Of a DNA stretch of 64,000 nt, positions 25,715-37,340 are shown in pieces. This DNA comes from an uncultured Mycoplasmatota bacterium (GTDB taxonomy: Bacteria > Bacillota_I > Bacilli_A > RF39 > UBA660), in assembly GCA_900551105.1 (NCBI GenBank), contig URUT01000001.1:12679-76678 (forward strand), read 5' to 3'. Made by a program: the position numbers and the translations under genes. Numbering within the stretch: position 1 is the stretch's first letter; every line of letters starts with the position of its first letter. A model generated the notes under the pieces. It was given only the letters and a program-made list of their open reading frames with translations, made no database searches and was not told where the DNA came from.

Positions 25715-27433
25715 ATGAATATCATATTAAAAATAGAAAATATTTTAAATGAAGCAGGATATGCTGGTGCTAAAATAAATGTTAGTAATCGTCCAGACTT
25801 AGGCGACTATCAATTTAATGGAGCCTTTACTTTAGCTAAAGAACTTCACAAAAGCCCTATGGTAATCGCGGACGAAATAGTTAGTAAACTAGAAAATAAC
25901 CAAGCCTTTAAAAAAGTAACTAATGCCGGTGGGTTTGTTAATTTAACACTAAGTGATGAATTCTTAAGTGAATATTTAAATGAAATAATTGCTGACTTTA
26001 AAGTAAACACTTATCATGTTGATACTAATGAAACTATCTTTTTAGATTACGGTGGTGCCAACGTTGCTAAAGCTCTTCATGTTGGTCACTTACGTAGTCC
26101 AAATATTGGTGAAGCCCTAAAAAGACTTTGTGAAGCAGTAGGATATAAAACCATTAGTGATGTACACTTTGGCGACTGGGGTAGACCAATGGGATTAATC
26201 ATTTGTGAAATTTACCATCGCTATCCAAACTTAGACTTTTTTAATCCTGATTTAGAAAGTTACCCAAAAGAGTGTCCTGTTTCTTTAAATGACCTATATG
26301 AAATTTATCCACTAGCAAGCACTAAAGCAAAAGAAGATGAAACTTACTTAGAAGAAGCTCGCACCTTTACTAAGAAACTTCAAGATAAAGAAAAAGGAAT
26401 TTATGATTTATACGAAACATTTACTAAACTATCAATAGACGACATTAACGACATTTATAATCTTTTAAATGCAAAATTTGATTTATATGAAGGCGAAAAA
26501 GACGCGGATGATTATATTCCAGAACTTTTAGATTATTTAAAAAATGGTAACTTTACTGAAATAAGTAACGGTGCGACCATTATTGATGTAAAAAAAGAAG
26601 ATGACAATAAAGACATACCACCCGTTATTTTAATAAAAAGTAATGGAGGAGTGCTTTATGATACTACTGAACTTGCTACACTATATTCAAGAGAAAAAAG
26701 ATTTAAAGTAGATAAATATTTTTATTTAACTGATATTCGTCAAGAACTACACTTTGTTCAAGCCTTTAGAGCCGCGTACAAAACTAAAATAGTCCCTTCA
26801 GACGTTTCTTTAGAGTGGTTTGGTTTTGGAACAATGAACGGCCCAGATGGCAAACCTTTTAAAACAAGAGACGGCGGCTTAATGAGCTTAAGAGAACTTA
26901 TTTCCGTAGTTCAAAATGAAACTAGAAAAGTTATTAAAGACAATATTCAAGAAGAAGACAAAGATGCTCTAGCCCTTAAACTAGCAATTGCCGCTATTAA
27001 ATACGCTGATTTATTACCAAATAGAACTAGTGACTACATTTTTGACCCTATAAAATTTAGTGATATTAATGGTAAAACAGGTACATATCTTTTATATAGT
27101 ACAGTAAGAATGAAATCTTTATTAGAAAAAGCTGGCAGCGTATCTTTTAACTACCATTATATAACAAGTGAGTTTGAAAGAAATATTATCCTAAATTTAA
27201 TTAATTTAAGGAGCACTATGGAAAAATCTTGGACAAGTAGATCGCTTAATGAAATTTGTGAGTATTTATATCGTCTAACAAGCTCATTTAACGCCTTTTA
27301 TAGTAACCAAGAAATTCTTAGTGAACAAAATAAAGAATCTAAAGAAAGCTACTTAGCATTAACTAAACTAGTATATGATACCAATAAATATTTATTAAAC
27401 ATCTTAGCAATAGATGTTCCTGATAAAATCTAA
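25715..27433 (+). CDS. argS: Arginyl-tRNA synthetase
   Basis: About 572 residues. Class I aminoacyl-tRNA synthetase that charges tRNA-Arg with arginine. The HIGH-type motif is ALHVGHLRS, preceded by the ArgRS-typical DYGGANVAKALH. The N-terminal Add1-like domain (GDYQFNGAFTLAKEL) and the C-terminal DALRD anticodon domain (RMKSLLEKAG...) are both present. The ATG at 25715 follows GGAAGTGG by 5 nt; a GTG at 25706 is less likely. A TATAAT with a weak -35 lies just upstream, and no T-box leader is seen in the 70-bp gap. Monocistronic. Confidence 0.95.
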   Translation: MNIILKIENILNEAGYAGAKINVSNRPDLGDYQFNGAFTLAKELHKSPMVIADEIVSKLENNQAFKKVTNAGGFVNLTLSDEFLSEYLNEIIADFKVNTYHVDTNETIFLDYGGANVAKALHVGHLRSPNIGEALKRLCEAVGYKTISDVHFGDWGRPMGLIICEIYHRYPNLDFFNPDLESYPKECPVSLNDLYEIYPLASTKAKEDETYLEEARTFTKKLQDKEKGIYDLYETFTKLSIDDINDIYNLLNAKFDLYEGEKDADDYIPELLDYLKNGNFTEISNGATIIDVKKEDDNKDIPPVILIKSNGGVLYDTTELATLYSREKRFKVDKYFYLTDIRQELHFVQAFRAAYKTKIVPSDVSLEWFGFGTMNGPDGKPFKTRDGGLMSLRELISVVQNETRKVIKDNIQEEDKDALALKLAIAAIKYADLLPNRTSDYIFDPIKFSDINGKTGTYLLYSTVRMKSLLEKAGSVSFNYHYITSEFERNIILNLINLRSTMEKSWTSRSLNEICEYLYRLTSSFNAFYSNQEILSEQNKESKESYLALTKLVYDTNKYLLNILAIDVPDKI

Positions 27434-27477
27434 AAAAAAGACAAAGAAGATAAACTTTTTTGTCTCTACTCAAAAAA

Positions 27478-27507
27478 GGAAAGTGCCATAGCGGACTTTC
27501 TTTTTTT
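27478..27507 (+). terminator. Terminator of argS
   Basis: GGAAAGT/ACTTTC stem with seven T. It touches the end of the convergent YjcZ-like gene. Confidence 0.7.
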
Positions 27508-27703
27508 AGATATTGTTATTGTTGTTATTACCCCAAGACCATCCAGCGCCGATTATAATAACTAGTAAGATAAATAGAACAATCCATAGTGCTGCTCCTA
27601 ATCCGTATCCTTGAGTATTTCCAACATATCCTCCGTTATAACATGGGCTATAAGGTGCACCATAAGAACCATTATAACCACCATTGTATCCGTAGTAATA
27701 CAT
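27506..27703 (-). CDS. YjcZ-like small membrane protein
   Basis: 65 residues: an N-terminal Tyr/Gly repeat region (MYYYGYNGGYNGSYGAPY) followed by a single TM helix ALWIVLFILLVIIIGAGW, matching the YjcZ/YhfM-type sporulation small proteins of Bacilli. The tail is a run of Asn. AAAGGAGG lies 8 nt before the ATG. The spore role is known for some relatives; here it is inferred. Confidence 0.75.
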   Translation of the reverse strand: MYYYGYNGGYNGSYGAPYSPCYNGGYVGNTQGYGLGAALWIVLFILLVIIIGAGWSWGNNNNNNI

Positions 27704-27802
27704 ATAAATACCTCCTTTGTATCTATTATAGTTTACTCAATTGGGTTAGAAGATGTTAATATTTTTTTCTAAAAAATGTAAATAAGGCTTTAATGTAAAA
27801 CA

Positions 27803-27831
27803 AGTGTATGATATAATTTTTCATAGGGTGA
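27803..27831 (+). promoter_or_regulatory. Promoter of the ruv-gly-thy operon
   Basis: TTTAAT, 17-bp spacer and TATAAT with TG one base before it (extended -10), ending about 15 bp before the ruvA RBS. Positions are approximate to a few bases. Confidence 0.5.
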
Positions 27832-27836
27832 TAATT

Positions 27837-28385
27837 ATGTTTGGATACATAACAGGTATGGTTAAATATGTTACATCAAACCATATAATAATTGATAATA
27901 ATGATATTGGCTATATTATTTATACGCCAAATCCATATACATACGAAATTGGAGGAAAGTATACAGTTTATACTTATCAAAATATAACAGAAACTGAAAA
28001 CGCTCTTTATGGTTTTACTAGTATGGAAGAAAAAGAACTTTTTTTAAGATTAATTAGCGTTAAAGGCTTAGGACCAAAAACTGCACTTCCAATGTTTGCA
28101 TCCGGTTCAGTAAGTGGTATTGTAGATGCAATTGACAGGGAAAATATTTTGTATTTAACTAAATTTCCTAAAGTTGGTGATAAACTGGCTCGTCAAATTA
28201 TTTTAGATTTAAAAGGCAAACTAAGCGCTAGCGTAGCAAATACAAACTCAAATGATGAACTAGTTGAGGTTCTATTAAATTTAGGATACAAGCAAGCAGA
28301 TATAAAGAAAGTATTACCTAAAGTTGATATGACTCTAAGTATTGAAAATCAAATTAAGGAAGCATTAAAATTAATGTTGAGGTAG
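27837..28385 (+). CDS. ruvA: Holliday junction helicase subunit RuvA
   Basis: 182 residues. RuvA binds Holliday junctions as a tetramer and loads RuvB. The N-terminal OB domain (MFGYITGMVKYVTSNHIIIDNNDIGYIIYTP), the helix-hairpin-helix motifs (LISVKGLGPKTALPMFASG and FPKVGDKLARQIILDLKGKL) and the C-terminal UBA-like domain III are present. The ATG at 27837 has AGGGTG upstream. It is first in an operon that continues through folA. Confidence 0.95.
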   Translation: MFGYITGMVKYVTSNHIIIDNNDIGYIIYTPNPYTYEIGGKYTVYTYQNITETENALYGFTSMEEKELFLRLISVKGLGPKTALPMFASGSVSGIVDAIDRENILYLTKFPKVGDKLARQIILDLKGKLSASVANTNSNDELVEVLLNLGYKQADIKKVLPKVDMTLSIENQIKEALKLMLR

Positions 28386-28388
28386 AAA

Positions 28389-28952
28389 ATGGTTATAGGA
28401 ATAGATATTGATGAAACAATAACAAATACACACGAAGCTGCTGAAAAATATATTTTAAAGTATGCTCCAGAGTTAATTAATGAAGACTACTGTGAAATCA
28501 AAAGTGATAAGATGCAAAAGTTTTTAGATACACATATAACAGATATCCAAAGTAATTTAACTTTAAAAAAAGGCGTTAAAGAAGCTATTGATAGATTAGT
28601 AAGTCATGGCTGTAAGATAGTTATTATTACTGCAAGAGGGTACAATTTAGATTATGACTATCAAATGTTATCTGAAAAAGTACTTAAAGAAAATGATATT
28701 CATTATGATGAAATATATTATAAGCAGCATGATAAAGGAAGCATGGCCGCAAAAGCAAAAGTAGACTATTTTATAGATGATAAAGAAAGAGTTTTAGATG
28801 AGGTAAGTTCCTTTAATATTAAAACTATTTATTACGTTCCTGATAAAAGCAAGGTAACATCTAAACATTTAGTATTTGATGACTGGCAAGAAATTGCTGA
28901 CTACATAATAAAGGCAGGTGAAGAAAGTGGAAGAAAGAGTAATCACAACTGA
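28389..28952 (+). CDS. HAD-superfamily 5'-nucleotidase (NT5C-like)
   Basis: 187 residues. The HAD catalytic motif I is IDIDET (first Asp nucleophile), motif II is IITARG and motif IV is [12 protein letters not shown], as in deoxyribonucleotidases of the NT5C family that remove phosphate from (d)NMPs. It lies between ruvA and ruvB, 3 bp after ruvA, and overlaps the ruvB start. The position and the downstream thyA/folA genes fit a role in nucleotide pool control, but this is inference. It ends with a TGA stop. Confidence 0.8.
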   Translation: MVIGIDIDETITNTHEAAEKYILKYAPELINEDYCEIKSDKMQKFLDTHITDIQSNLTLKKGVKEAIDRLVSHGCKIVIITARGYNLDYDYQMLSEKVLKENDIHYDEIYYKQHDKGSMAAKAKVDYFIDDKERVLDEVSSFNIKTIYYVPDKSKVTSKHLVFDDWQEIADYIIKAGEESGRKSNHN

Positions 28953-29919
28953 AGAGTTACCAAGTGATAGTTTTGAAGAAACTCTAAGACCCCAAGTTTT
29001 AGATGAATATATAGGTCAAAATGAGGTCAAAGAAAATATCAGAGTTTTTGTAGAAGCTGCAAAGATGCGTGATGAAGCATTAGACCATGTTTTACTTTAT
29101 GGGTCTCCTGGCTTAGGAAAAACTACGTTAGCTCATATTATCGCAAACGAACTTGGTACAAATATTAAAACAACCACTGGGCCTTCTCTAGAAAAAAGCG
29201 GTGATTTAGCCGCGGTCCTATCAAATCTAGAACCAGGCGATGTTTTATTTATTGATGAAATCCATCGCATTCCCAAATTCATAGAAGAAATTTTATATCC
29301 TGCTATGGAAGACTTTGAATTAGATATTGTAATTGGCTCAGAAGGATCAAGTAGAAGTATCAAAATTGATTTGCCTCCCTTTACCTTAGTAGGAGCTACA
29401 ACAAGAGCTGGTGATATTTCCGCACCTTTGCGTGATCGTTTTGGTATTGTATCAAAACTTAATTATTATACAGACGAAGAGCTTCAAAAAATCATTAAAA
29501 GAACCAGCCGAGTTTTAAATATGAAGATTAATGATGAAGCCGCAAGTGAATTATCAAAACGTAGTCGTAAAACGCCAAGAATCGCTAACCGTCTATTTAA
29601 AAGAGTTAGAGACTTTGCCCAAGTTAAAGGCTTAGATGAAATAGATTTAGAAACAACGATGGAATCCCTTGACAGGCTAAAAGTAGATAAATATGGATTA
29701 GATCAAATTGATATAGAATATCTAGAAAGTTTGATTTATAAATTTAATGGTGGACCAGTAGGTGTAGAAACCATCGCTTCCTCAATTGGTGAAGAAGTAT
29801 CAACTCTAGAAGATGTTGTAGAACCATATCTTATGCAAGAAGGCTTTTTAAAAAGAACCCCTAGAGGAAGAATGGCCACTGATAAAAGCTATAACCATAT
29901 AAAGGGAGGTATGTTATAA
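28927..29919 (+). CDS. ruvB: Holliday junction helicase subunit RuvB
   Basis: About 330 residues. AAA+ motor for branch migration: [19 protein letters not shown], Walker [10 protein letters not shown], Walker B LFIDEIHR, sensor [14 protein letters not shown], arginine region and C-terminal winged helix ([10 protein letters not shown]). The GTG at 28927 has AGGTG six bases upstream. An in-frame GTG at 28918 is the alternative. It overlaps the nucleotidase gene by 26 bp and glyA by 1 bp (TAATG). Confidence 0.95.
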   Translation: MEERVITTEELPSDSFEETLRPQVLDEYIGQNEVKENIRVFVEAAKMRDEALDHVLLYGSPGLGKTTLAHIIANELGTNIKTTTGPSLEKSGDLAAVLSNLEPGDVLFIDEIHRIPKFIEEILYPAMEDFELDIVIGSEGSSRSIKIDLPPFTLVGATTRAGDISAPLRDRFGIVSKLNYYTDEELQKIIKRTSRVLNMKINDEAASELSKRSRKTPRIANRLFKRVRDFAQVKGLDEIDLETTMESLDRLKVDKYGLDQIDIEYLESLIYKFNGGPVGVETIASSIGEEVSTLEDVVEPYLMQEGFLKRTPRGRMATDKSYNHIKGGML

Positions 29920-31151
29920 TGGACAAAAAAATAGCTAAAGCTTTAAGAAACGAAGCACTAAGACAAGAAAATAATATAGAATTAATTGCCAGTGAAAACT
30001 ATGTATCAAAAGATATTTTAAAATTACAAGGAAGCATCTTAACTAATAAATATGCTGAAGGATATCCTGGGAAAAAATACTATGGTGGCTGTGAAAATGT
30101 TGATGTCATTGAAAATCTCGCAATTGAATACGCAAAAAAATTATTTAAAGCCAAATATGCTAATGTTCAGCCACATTCTGGTGCTAATGCGAACTTAGCA
30201 GTTTATAAAGCTCTACTAAATGTTGGTGATAAAGTGCTGGGAATGGACCTATCAAACGGTGGACATTTAACCCACGGGCATCCAATGAATATTAGCGGTA
30301 AAGAATACGATATCGTAAGTTATACAGTAGACAAAACAACTGAATTAATTGATTATAATGAAGTAAGAAATATTGCTTTAAGAGAAAAACCAAAAATGAT
30401 TATTGCCGGTGCCAGTGCATATTCAAGAATTATTGACTTTACCAAATTTAAAGAAATTGCTGATGAAGTAGGAGCATACCTTTGGGTAGATATGGCTCAT
30501 ATTGCTGGCTTAGTAGCAGCCGGTCTTCATCCATCACCAGTAGGTGTAGCTGATATTGTTACTACGACAACACATAAAACTTTAAGAGGCCCAAGAGGTG
30601 GTTTAATCCTAACTAACGATGAAGAAATTGCTAAAAAAATCGATAAAATAATTTTCCCTGGTTTACAAGGGGGACCGCTTATGCATGTTGTAGCTGCTAA
30701 AGCTCAGTGCTTTGCTGAAGCCATGGAGCCGGAATTTAAAGAATACATTCTTGATGTAACTAAAAATGCCAAAGCCCTAGCAAAAACTCTTCAAAACGAA
30801 GGAATAAAAGTAATATCAGGAGGTACTGACAATCATTTAATGCTAATAGATGTAAAAAGTGCATTTAACATAACTGGTAGTGAAGCTGAAAAAATCTTAG
30901 ATAGTATCAATATAACGACTAACAAAAATACTATACCAAATGAAACTGAAAGTGCTTTAAAAGCATCAGGATTAAGACTAGGAACTCCTGCCATGACCAC
31001 AAGAGGTTTTAAAGAAGCAGAATTTATTAAAGTCGGTCAAATAATTAGTAGTGCTCTAAAAAATAGGGATGATGAAAATATTTTACAAGAATTAAAAAAA
31101 GAAGTATTAGAACTAACTTCAAAGTATCCAATTTATAGAAAGGAAAAGTAG
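29919..31151 (+). CDS. glyA: Serine hydroxymethyltransferase
   Basis: 410 residues. PLP enzyme that converts serine and tetrahydrofolate to glycine and methylene-THF. Family signatures are [35 protein letters not shown], the PLP-lysine region [15 protein letters not shown] and [17 protein letters not shown]. It is followed 1 bp later by thyA, which uses the methylene-THF it makes. Confidence 0.97.
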   Translation: MDKKIAKALRNEALRQENNIELIASENYVSKDILKLQGSILTNKYAEGYPGKKYYGGCENVDVIENLAIEYAKKLFKAKYANVQPHSGANANLAVYKALLNVGDKVLGMDLSNGGHLTHGHPMNISGKEYDIVSYTVDKTTELIDYNEVRNIALREKPKMIIAGASAYSRIIDFTKFKEIADEVGAYLWVDMAHIAGLVAAGLHPSPVGVADIVTTTTHKTLRGPRGGLILTNDEEIAKKIDKIIFPGLQGGPLMHVVAAKAQCFAEAMEPEFKEYILDVTKNAKALAKTLQNEGIKVISGGTDNHLMLIDVKSAFNITGSEAEKILDSINITTNKNTIPNETESALKASGLRLGTPAMTTRGFKEAEFIKVGQIISSALKNRDDENILQELKKEVLELTSKYPIYRKEK

Positions 31152-31152
31152 T

Positions 31153-32052
31153 ATGACTAAATGGGATAAAGAATATATAAAATTATGTAAAAAAATCTTA
31201 AGTGAGGGAGTAGAAGTAGAAAATAGAACTGGTACAAACACTATTAAATTACCATCATATCACTTACATTTTGACCTGCAAGAAGAATTTCCAGTACTTA
31301 CAACTAAACAACTATACTTTAAAAAAGCCATCCTTGAAATGTTATGGATCTACCAAGTTCAAAGTAACGATGTAAGATGGCTTCAAGAAAGAGACATTCA
31401 CATTTGGGATGAATGGGAAATTAGTGAAGAAGGTCTTTGGAAAGCAACGCAAAACGTTCCCGTAAATGGAAAATACGTAAAAAAAGAAATAGTTAAAGAA
31501 TTTCCCAAAGAATATGCTCACACAATTGGTACAGCTTATGGCTATATAACAAATAAATTTCAAATGACACAAAATCTAATTAAATCAATTAAAAATAGTC
31601 CTAACGATAGAAGAATGATTATGACTTTATGGCAAAATGATTATTTAGAAACAGCAGTCTTACCATCATGTGTATGGTCAAGTGAATGGGATGTAACAGA
31701 TGGTAAACTAAATATATGGGTTCATCAAAGAAGTGCAGATGTTCCTCTAGGCTTACCATTTAATGTTACACAGTATGCCACTCTTTTAAGCTTAATAGCT
31801 CACTGCACTGGCCTAAAACCAGGTACTATTGACTGGAGTATAAAAGATGCTCATATCTATGTAAATCAAGTTGATGGCATCAAAGAGCAAATCAAAAGAG
31901 CCGATGAAAATCCTGACATTAAAGCTCCAACTCTATGGATTAATCCAAAAGTAACCGACTTTTTCAAAATTGATAACAGTAAAGAATTAAAAGATATTAA
32001 AATAGAAGGTTATGAGCACATGGGACCAATTAAATTCCCTATAACTCAGTAA
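31153..32052 (+). CDS. thyA: Thymidylate synthase (ThyA)
   Basis: 299 residues. Folate-dependent conversion of dUMP to dTMP. The N-terminal NRTGTNT...FDLQEEFPVLTTK, the active-site Cys in VLPSCVWSSEWD and the dUMP-binding QRSADVPLGLPFNVTQYA are clear. It has the family's optional internal segment (WDEWEISEEGLWKA...). It lies between glyA and folA, forming the complete thymidylate cycle. Confidence 0.97.
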   Translation: MTKWDKEYIKLCKKILSEGVEVENRTGTNTIKLPSYHLHFDLQEEFPVLTTKQLYFKKAILEMLWIYQVQSNDVRWLQERDIHIWDEWEISEEGLWKATQNVPVNGKYVKKEIVKEFPKEYAHTIGTAYGYITNKFQMTQNLIKSIKNSPNDRRMIMTLWQNDYLETAVLPSCVWSSEWDVTDGKLNIWVHQRSADVPLGLPFNVTQYATLLSLIAHCTGLKPGTIDWSIKDAHIYVNQVDGIKEQIKRADENPDIKAPTLWINPKVTDFFKIDNSKELKDIKIEGYEHMGPIKFPITQ

Positions 32053-32059
32053 AAATATT

Positions 32060-32548
32060 ATGAATAATTTAAGTATGATTGCTGCAATCGGCAAAAATAA
32101 TGAACTAGGTTATGAAAACAAACTTCTTTGGCATCTAAAAGAAGATATGCAGTTTTTTAGAAAAACTACAACTGGTAAAACTATAATTATGGGTAGAAAA
32201 ACTTTTGAAAGCCTGCCAGGACTGCTTCCTAAAAGAAAACATATTATTATAACTAGTAACCAAAACTATCAAAATAATGACGTTATTATCATGCACAGCG
32301 TAGATGAAGTAATTAGTTATATTCAAAATACTCAGGAAGAATGCTTTATAATTGGTGGTGGTAAAGTTTATAAAGAGTTTTTACCATTTGCTCATACTCT
32401 TTATTTAACCGAAATAGAAGACTCTAAAAGGGCTGATACCTTCTTTCCCGTATTTTCAAAAGATGATTATCACAAAGAAATTTTAGGTTCATCAAGCGAA
32501 AATAATATTAATTATAGCTTTGCAAAATATACAAAGAAATCAAACTAG
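32060..32548 (+). CDS. folA: Dihydrofolate reductase
   Basis: 162 residues. Regenerates tetrahydrofolate after ThyA. Shows MIAAIGKNNELGYENKLLWHLKEDMQFFRKTT, IIMGRKTFESL and the FIIGGGKVYKEF NADPH loop. It has no obvious Shine-Dalgarno and starts 7 bp after thyA, so translation is probably coupled. Confidence 0.96.
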   Translation: MNNLSMIAAIGKNNELGYENKLLWHLKEDMQFFRKTTTGKTIIMGRKTFESLPGLLPKRKHIIITSNQNYQNNDVIIMHSVDEVISYIQNTQEECFIIGGGKVYKEFLPFAHTLYLTEIEDSKRADTFFPVFSKDDYHKEILGSSSENNINYSFAKYTKKSN

Positions 32549-32561
32549 CATTTTTCCTCCT

Positions 32562-32587
32562 TTTGTGGTATGATACTATATCACAAA
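32562..32587. promoter_or_regulatory. Dyad TTTGTG-N14-CACAAA
   Basis: Inverted repeat surrounding a TATGAT -10-like box just before the gene at 32601. It could be an operator or a hairpin in the leader. Confidence 0.3.
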
Positions 32588-32600
32588 GGGGGAAATTTTT

Positions 32601-32999
32601 ATGTGTAAAGAAGGACCGTATGAACTCTTAGTTCCAAAATTAGTTTGGATAGATAAATTATTAAGAACAAAAGGTAATGTTGATATGCGTGTCAGATGGA
32701 ATAGTCATAAGCAGCTTAAAACTATGCCTGGAAACATCATTCTAAAATTAACTTTTCATATAGACTATCTAACTCGTAGAGTAAATGATGAATACGAAAG
32801 AGCAAATAGAATTATCAGCATAATGTTTGCTTTTACAAGAATTTCACCAAAACTATATTTTGCAACCGATGAAGAACTTTACAATTTAGAAGAAGAACTA
32901 ATCTATAAAAGAGTAGAAGACTATCCCGATGAAGCTGGAATAATTTCTATACTAGGAAAAATAAAAGAAGCATCTAAAGAGAGTAAAAACACCCTTTAG
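32601..32999 (+). CDS. Unknown protein, 132 residues
   Basis: Preceded by a strong RBS (AGGGGG). The sequence has an N-terminal MCKEGPYELLVPKLVWIDKLLRTKG and a charged helical C-terminus. It has no TM segment and no motif that I recognise. It sits alone between folA and queA and ends in its own terminator, so it looks like a real single-gene unit. Confidence 0.65.
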   Translation: MCKEGPYELLVPKLVWIDKLLRTKGNVDMRVRWNSHKQLKTMPGNIILKLTFHIDYLTRRVNDEYERANRIISIMFAFTRISPKLYFATDEELYNLEEELIYKRVEDYPDEAGIISILGKIKEASKESKNTL

Positions 33000-33006
33000 A
33001 TTTTTT
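32972..33006 (+). terminator. Terminator overlapping the 32601 gene end
   Basis: ATCTAAAG/CTTTAGAT stem followed by T residues. Confidence 0.75.
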
Positions 33007-33012
33007 CTTTGA

Positions 33013-33042
33013 TTGACAAACAAACTGCTTTAATAGTATGAT
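33013..33042 (+). promoter_or_regulatory. Promoter of queA-tgt
   Basis: TTGACA at 33013-33018, 18-bp spacer, TATGAT at 33037-33042. I see no preQ1 riboswitch-like fold in the short leader. Confidence 0.6.
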
Positions 33043-33060
33043 TTATAAGGAAGTGTTACA

Positions 33061-34086
33061 ATGAAAACAGAAGATTTTGATTATTATTTACCAAAAGAAT
33101 TAATTGCTCAAACCCCACTAGCAAAAAGAGATGAAAGTCGTCTTTTAGTAATGGACAGAGTAACTGGAAAGTTATCTCACGAATATTTTTATGATGTAAT
33201 AAATTACTTAAATAAAGGTGATGCTTTAGTAATAAATGATACAAAAGTAATTCCTGCAAGAATCATTGGTATTAAAGAAGAAACTGATGCAGTAATTGAA
33301 TTACTTCTTTTAAATCCTGAAGCAAAAGATATCTGGAAATGCCTAGCAAAACCCCAAAAAAGATTAAAACAAGACACTATTATCAGCTTTGGTGAAGGTT
33401 TATTAAAAGCTAAGGTAAAAGCTATCAAAGAAGATGGTATAACCGAAGTAGAGTTAATTTATGATGGAATTTTAATGGAAATCTTAGAAAAATTAGGAAC
33501 AATGCCACTACCACCATATATTCATGAAAAATTAGAAGATAAAGACATGTACCAAACTGTTTATGCAAGAGAATATGGCTCAGCAGCAGCTCCTACGGCT
33601 GGCTTACACTTTACCGAGAAACTTCTTAAACAAATAGAAGAAAAAGGTATAAAAATAGTACATATTACTCTTCATGTTGGCCTAGGGACCTTTAGACCAG
33701 TAAGTGTAGAAGATGTAACTAAACACGTCATGCATAAAGAACATTATATAATAACTAAAGAAGCCGCAAATACTCTAAATGAAATTAAAGAAAATGGCGG
33801 CAAAATCTATGCAGTAGGCACAACCAGTGTCCGAACTCTAGAAACAAATTTAGAAAAACATTCAAAGTTTACCGCTGAGGTAGGAGATACTAGTATATTC
33901 ATCTATCCAGGTTTTAAATTTAAAGCAATAGATGGACTAATTACTAACTTTCATCTACCAAAGAGTACCCTTGTAATGTTAGTATCAGCTTTTTCTAGTA
34001 AAGAAAATATTTTAAATGCCTATGAAGAAGCAGTAAAACAAAAATATCGTTTCTTTAGTTTTGGCGATGCCATGTTAATCAAATAG
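33061..34086 (+). CDS. queA: tRNA preQ1 34 S-adenosylmethionine ribosyltransferase-isomerase
   Basis: 341 residues. QueA transfers the ribose of SAM to preQ1 in tRNA to give epoxyqueuosine. Signatures: [26 protein letters not shown], the [22 protein letters not shown] core, [10 protein letters not shown] and [18 protein letters not shown]. The gene is 15 bp upstream of tgt, the previous step of the same pathway. Confidence 0.97.
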   Translation: MKTEDFDYYLPKELIAQTPLAKRDESRLLVMDRVTGKLSHEYFYDVINYLNKGDALVINDTKVIPARIIGIKEETDAVIELLLLNPEAKDIWKCLAKPQKRLKQDTIISFGEGLLKAKVKAIKEDGITEVELIYDGILMEILEKLGTMPLPPYIHEKLEDKDMYQTVYAREYGSAAAPTAGLHFTEKLLKQIEEKGIKIVHITLHVGLGTFRPVSVEDVTKHVMHKEHYIITKEAANTLNEIKENGGKIYAVGTTSVRTLETNLEKHSKFTAEVGDTSIFIYPGFKFKAIDGLITNFHLPKSTLVMLVSAFSSKENILNAYEEAVKQKYRFFSFGDAMLIK

Positions 34087-34097
34087 TAAGGAAGTGA

Positions 34098-35505
<1,408 letters not shown>

Positions 35506-35582
35506 ACATCTTTTTTTCACACTTTACATATTCTAATATGTTAAAATATAGTTACCAAAAAAATAAAAAAGGACGTGATAAA

Positions 35583-37340
35583 TTGTTAAAACTATTTAAA
35601 AACTTTAAAGCAAAAGAATATTTTGCAATGTTACTATGTGTAGCATTTGTTGTCTTAGAAGTTTGGCTAGACTTAAAAATTCCCGATTATATGTCTAAAA
35701 TAACCATGTTAGTACAAACTCCAGGCAGTGCCATGAAAGACATCTTAATAAATGGTGGTAAGATGCTTCTTTGCGCAGGTGGATCACTTTTAGGTGCCGT
35801 AGTAGTAGGCTATTTTGCTGCTTATATTTCAGCGTCATTTTCAAAAATTACTAGAGAAAAACTATTTAAAAAAGTTGAAGACTTTAGTTTAGATGAAATG
35901 AAAAAATTTAAAGCAAGTAGTCTTATTACTAGAACAACTAACGATATTACCAACGTAGAAATGTTTTTAGCAATTGGCTTACAAATGATTATTAAGGCAC
36001 CAATAACTGCTGTTTGGGCAATACTTAAAATTCTAAATAAAGGCAAATGGTGGAGCTTAGCAACTGGCATAGGTGTCGTAGTACTTCTAATTATCATCGG
36101 AATTTTACTAATATTAGTATTCCCTAAATTTAAGAAAGTTCAAAAATTAATTGACGATATCAATGAACTAACTAGTGAACAACTTAAAGGTATTAGAGTA
36201 ATTAGAGCATTTAATGCTGAAAGTTATAGTGAAAGAAAATTTAATAGGGGTAACACAAATTTAACTAAACTTCAAATGTTTAACCAAAAAACAATGGGAA
36301 TTCTAAACCCAGGAATATATTTAATAATGCATGGCGTATCATTATCAATTTATATAATTGGTGCTTATTTAATAAACTCAGCAAACATGCTAGATAAACT
36401 TACAATCTTCAGTAACATGGTAGTATTCTCAGCCTATGCAATGCAAGTAATATCATCATTTTTAATGCTAGCATTTATCTTTATTTTCTATCCAAGAGCC
36501 GGTGTATCAGCAACTCGTATTAATGAAATACTAGAGGTAAATCCAACTATTAAAGACGGAAAAATTGATACACATAATGATATTAAAGGAGTAGTAGAAT
36601 TTAAAAATGTCAGCTTCAAATATCCTGACAGTGAAGAATATATTCTAGAAAATGTATCATTTAAAATAGATCAAGGAAAAACTATCGCATTTATCGGATC
36701 AACCGGTTCTGGCAAAAGTACTTTAATAAATTTAGTACCTAGATTCTATGATGCTACTAAAGGTGAAATTCTAATAGATGGCATTAACGTTAAAGATTAT
36801 TCTCTAAAAACTCTTCACGAGAAAATTGGCTATGTTCCTCAAAAAGCAATTATCTTTAACGACACGATTGAAAACAACATCAATTATGGCGATAGTGGTA
36901 AAAAAATCACTAAAGAAAATATTTTAAATGGTGCTAAAATTGCTGAAGCCGATGAATTTATTAGTAAAATGGAAAAAGGCTACAAATCTCATATAGCATC
37001 AGGTGGAACTAACGTTTCTGGTGGTCAAAAACAAAGAATATCTATTGCTAGAGCTCTAGCAAAAACTCCTGAAATTTTAATCTTTGACGACTCATTTAGT
37101 GCCTTAGACTATAAGACTGACTACAAACTAAGAAAAGGCCTTAAAGAAAAAATGCAAGGTATCACGACAATGATCGTAGCACAAAGAATTGGTACTATTA
37201 AAGATGCTGATTTAATTATTGTTCTAGATAATGGCAAATGCGTAGGCAAAGGAACTCATAAAGAACTACTAAAAAAATGCAAGGTCTATAAAGAAATTGC
37301 TTACTCACAACTTTCAAAGGAGGAATTAGAAAATGCATAA
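35583..37340 (+). CDS. ABC exporter half, subunit A
   Basis: About 585 residues: N-terminal six-TM ABC-exporter domain, then a nucleotide-binding domain with Walker A STGSGKST, signature VSGGQKQR, Walker B ILIFDDSFSALD and a degenerate switch region (AQRIGT in place of the usual AHR-type His). I chose the TTG at 35583, which has AAAGGACGTG upstream; the in-frame ATG at 35496 overlaps the previous gene and lacks an RBS. It overlaps the next gene by 8 bp; together they form a heterodimeric exporter. The Gln in place of the switch His suggests one degenerate ATP site. Confidence 0.9.
   Translation: MLKLFKNFKAKEYFAMLLCVAFVVLEVWLDLKIPDYMSKITMLVQTPGSAMKDILINGGKMLLCAGGSLLGAVVVGYFAAYISASFSKITREKLFKKVEDFSLDEMKKFKASSLITRTTNDITNVEMFLAIGLQMIIKAPITAVWAILKILNKGKWWSLATGIGVVVLLIIIGILLILVFPKFKKVQKLIDDINELTSEQLKGIRVIRAFNAESYSERKFNRGNTNLTKLQMFNQKTMGILNPGIYLIMHGVSLSIYIIGAYLINSANMLDKLTIFSNMVVFSAYAMQVISSFLMLAFIFIFYPRAGVSATRINEILEVNPTIKDGKIDTHNDIKGVVEFKNVSFKYPDSEEYILENVSFKIDQGKTIAFIGSTGSGKSTLINLVPRFYDATKGEILIDGINVKDYSLKTLHEKIGYVPQKAIIFNDTIENNINYGDSGKKITKENILNGAKIAEADEFISKMEKGYKSHIASGGTNVSGGQKQRISIARALAKTPEILIFDDSFSALDYKTDYKLRKGLKEKMQGITTMIVAQRIGTIKDADLIIVLDNGKCVGKGTHKELLKKCKVYKEIAYSQLSKEELENA

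Noticed and set aside
33019..33060. preQ1 riboswitch before queA
   Set aside because: The leader is too short after the predicted start and lacks the C-rich/A-rich pseudoknot pattern.
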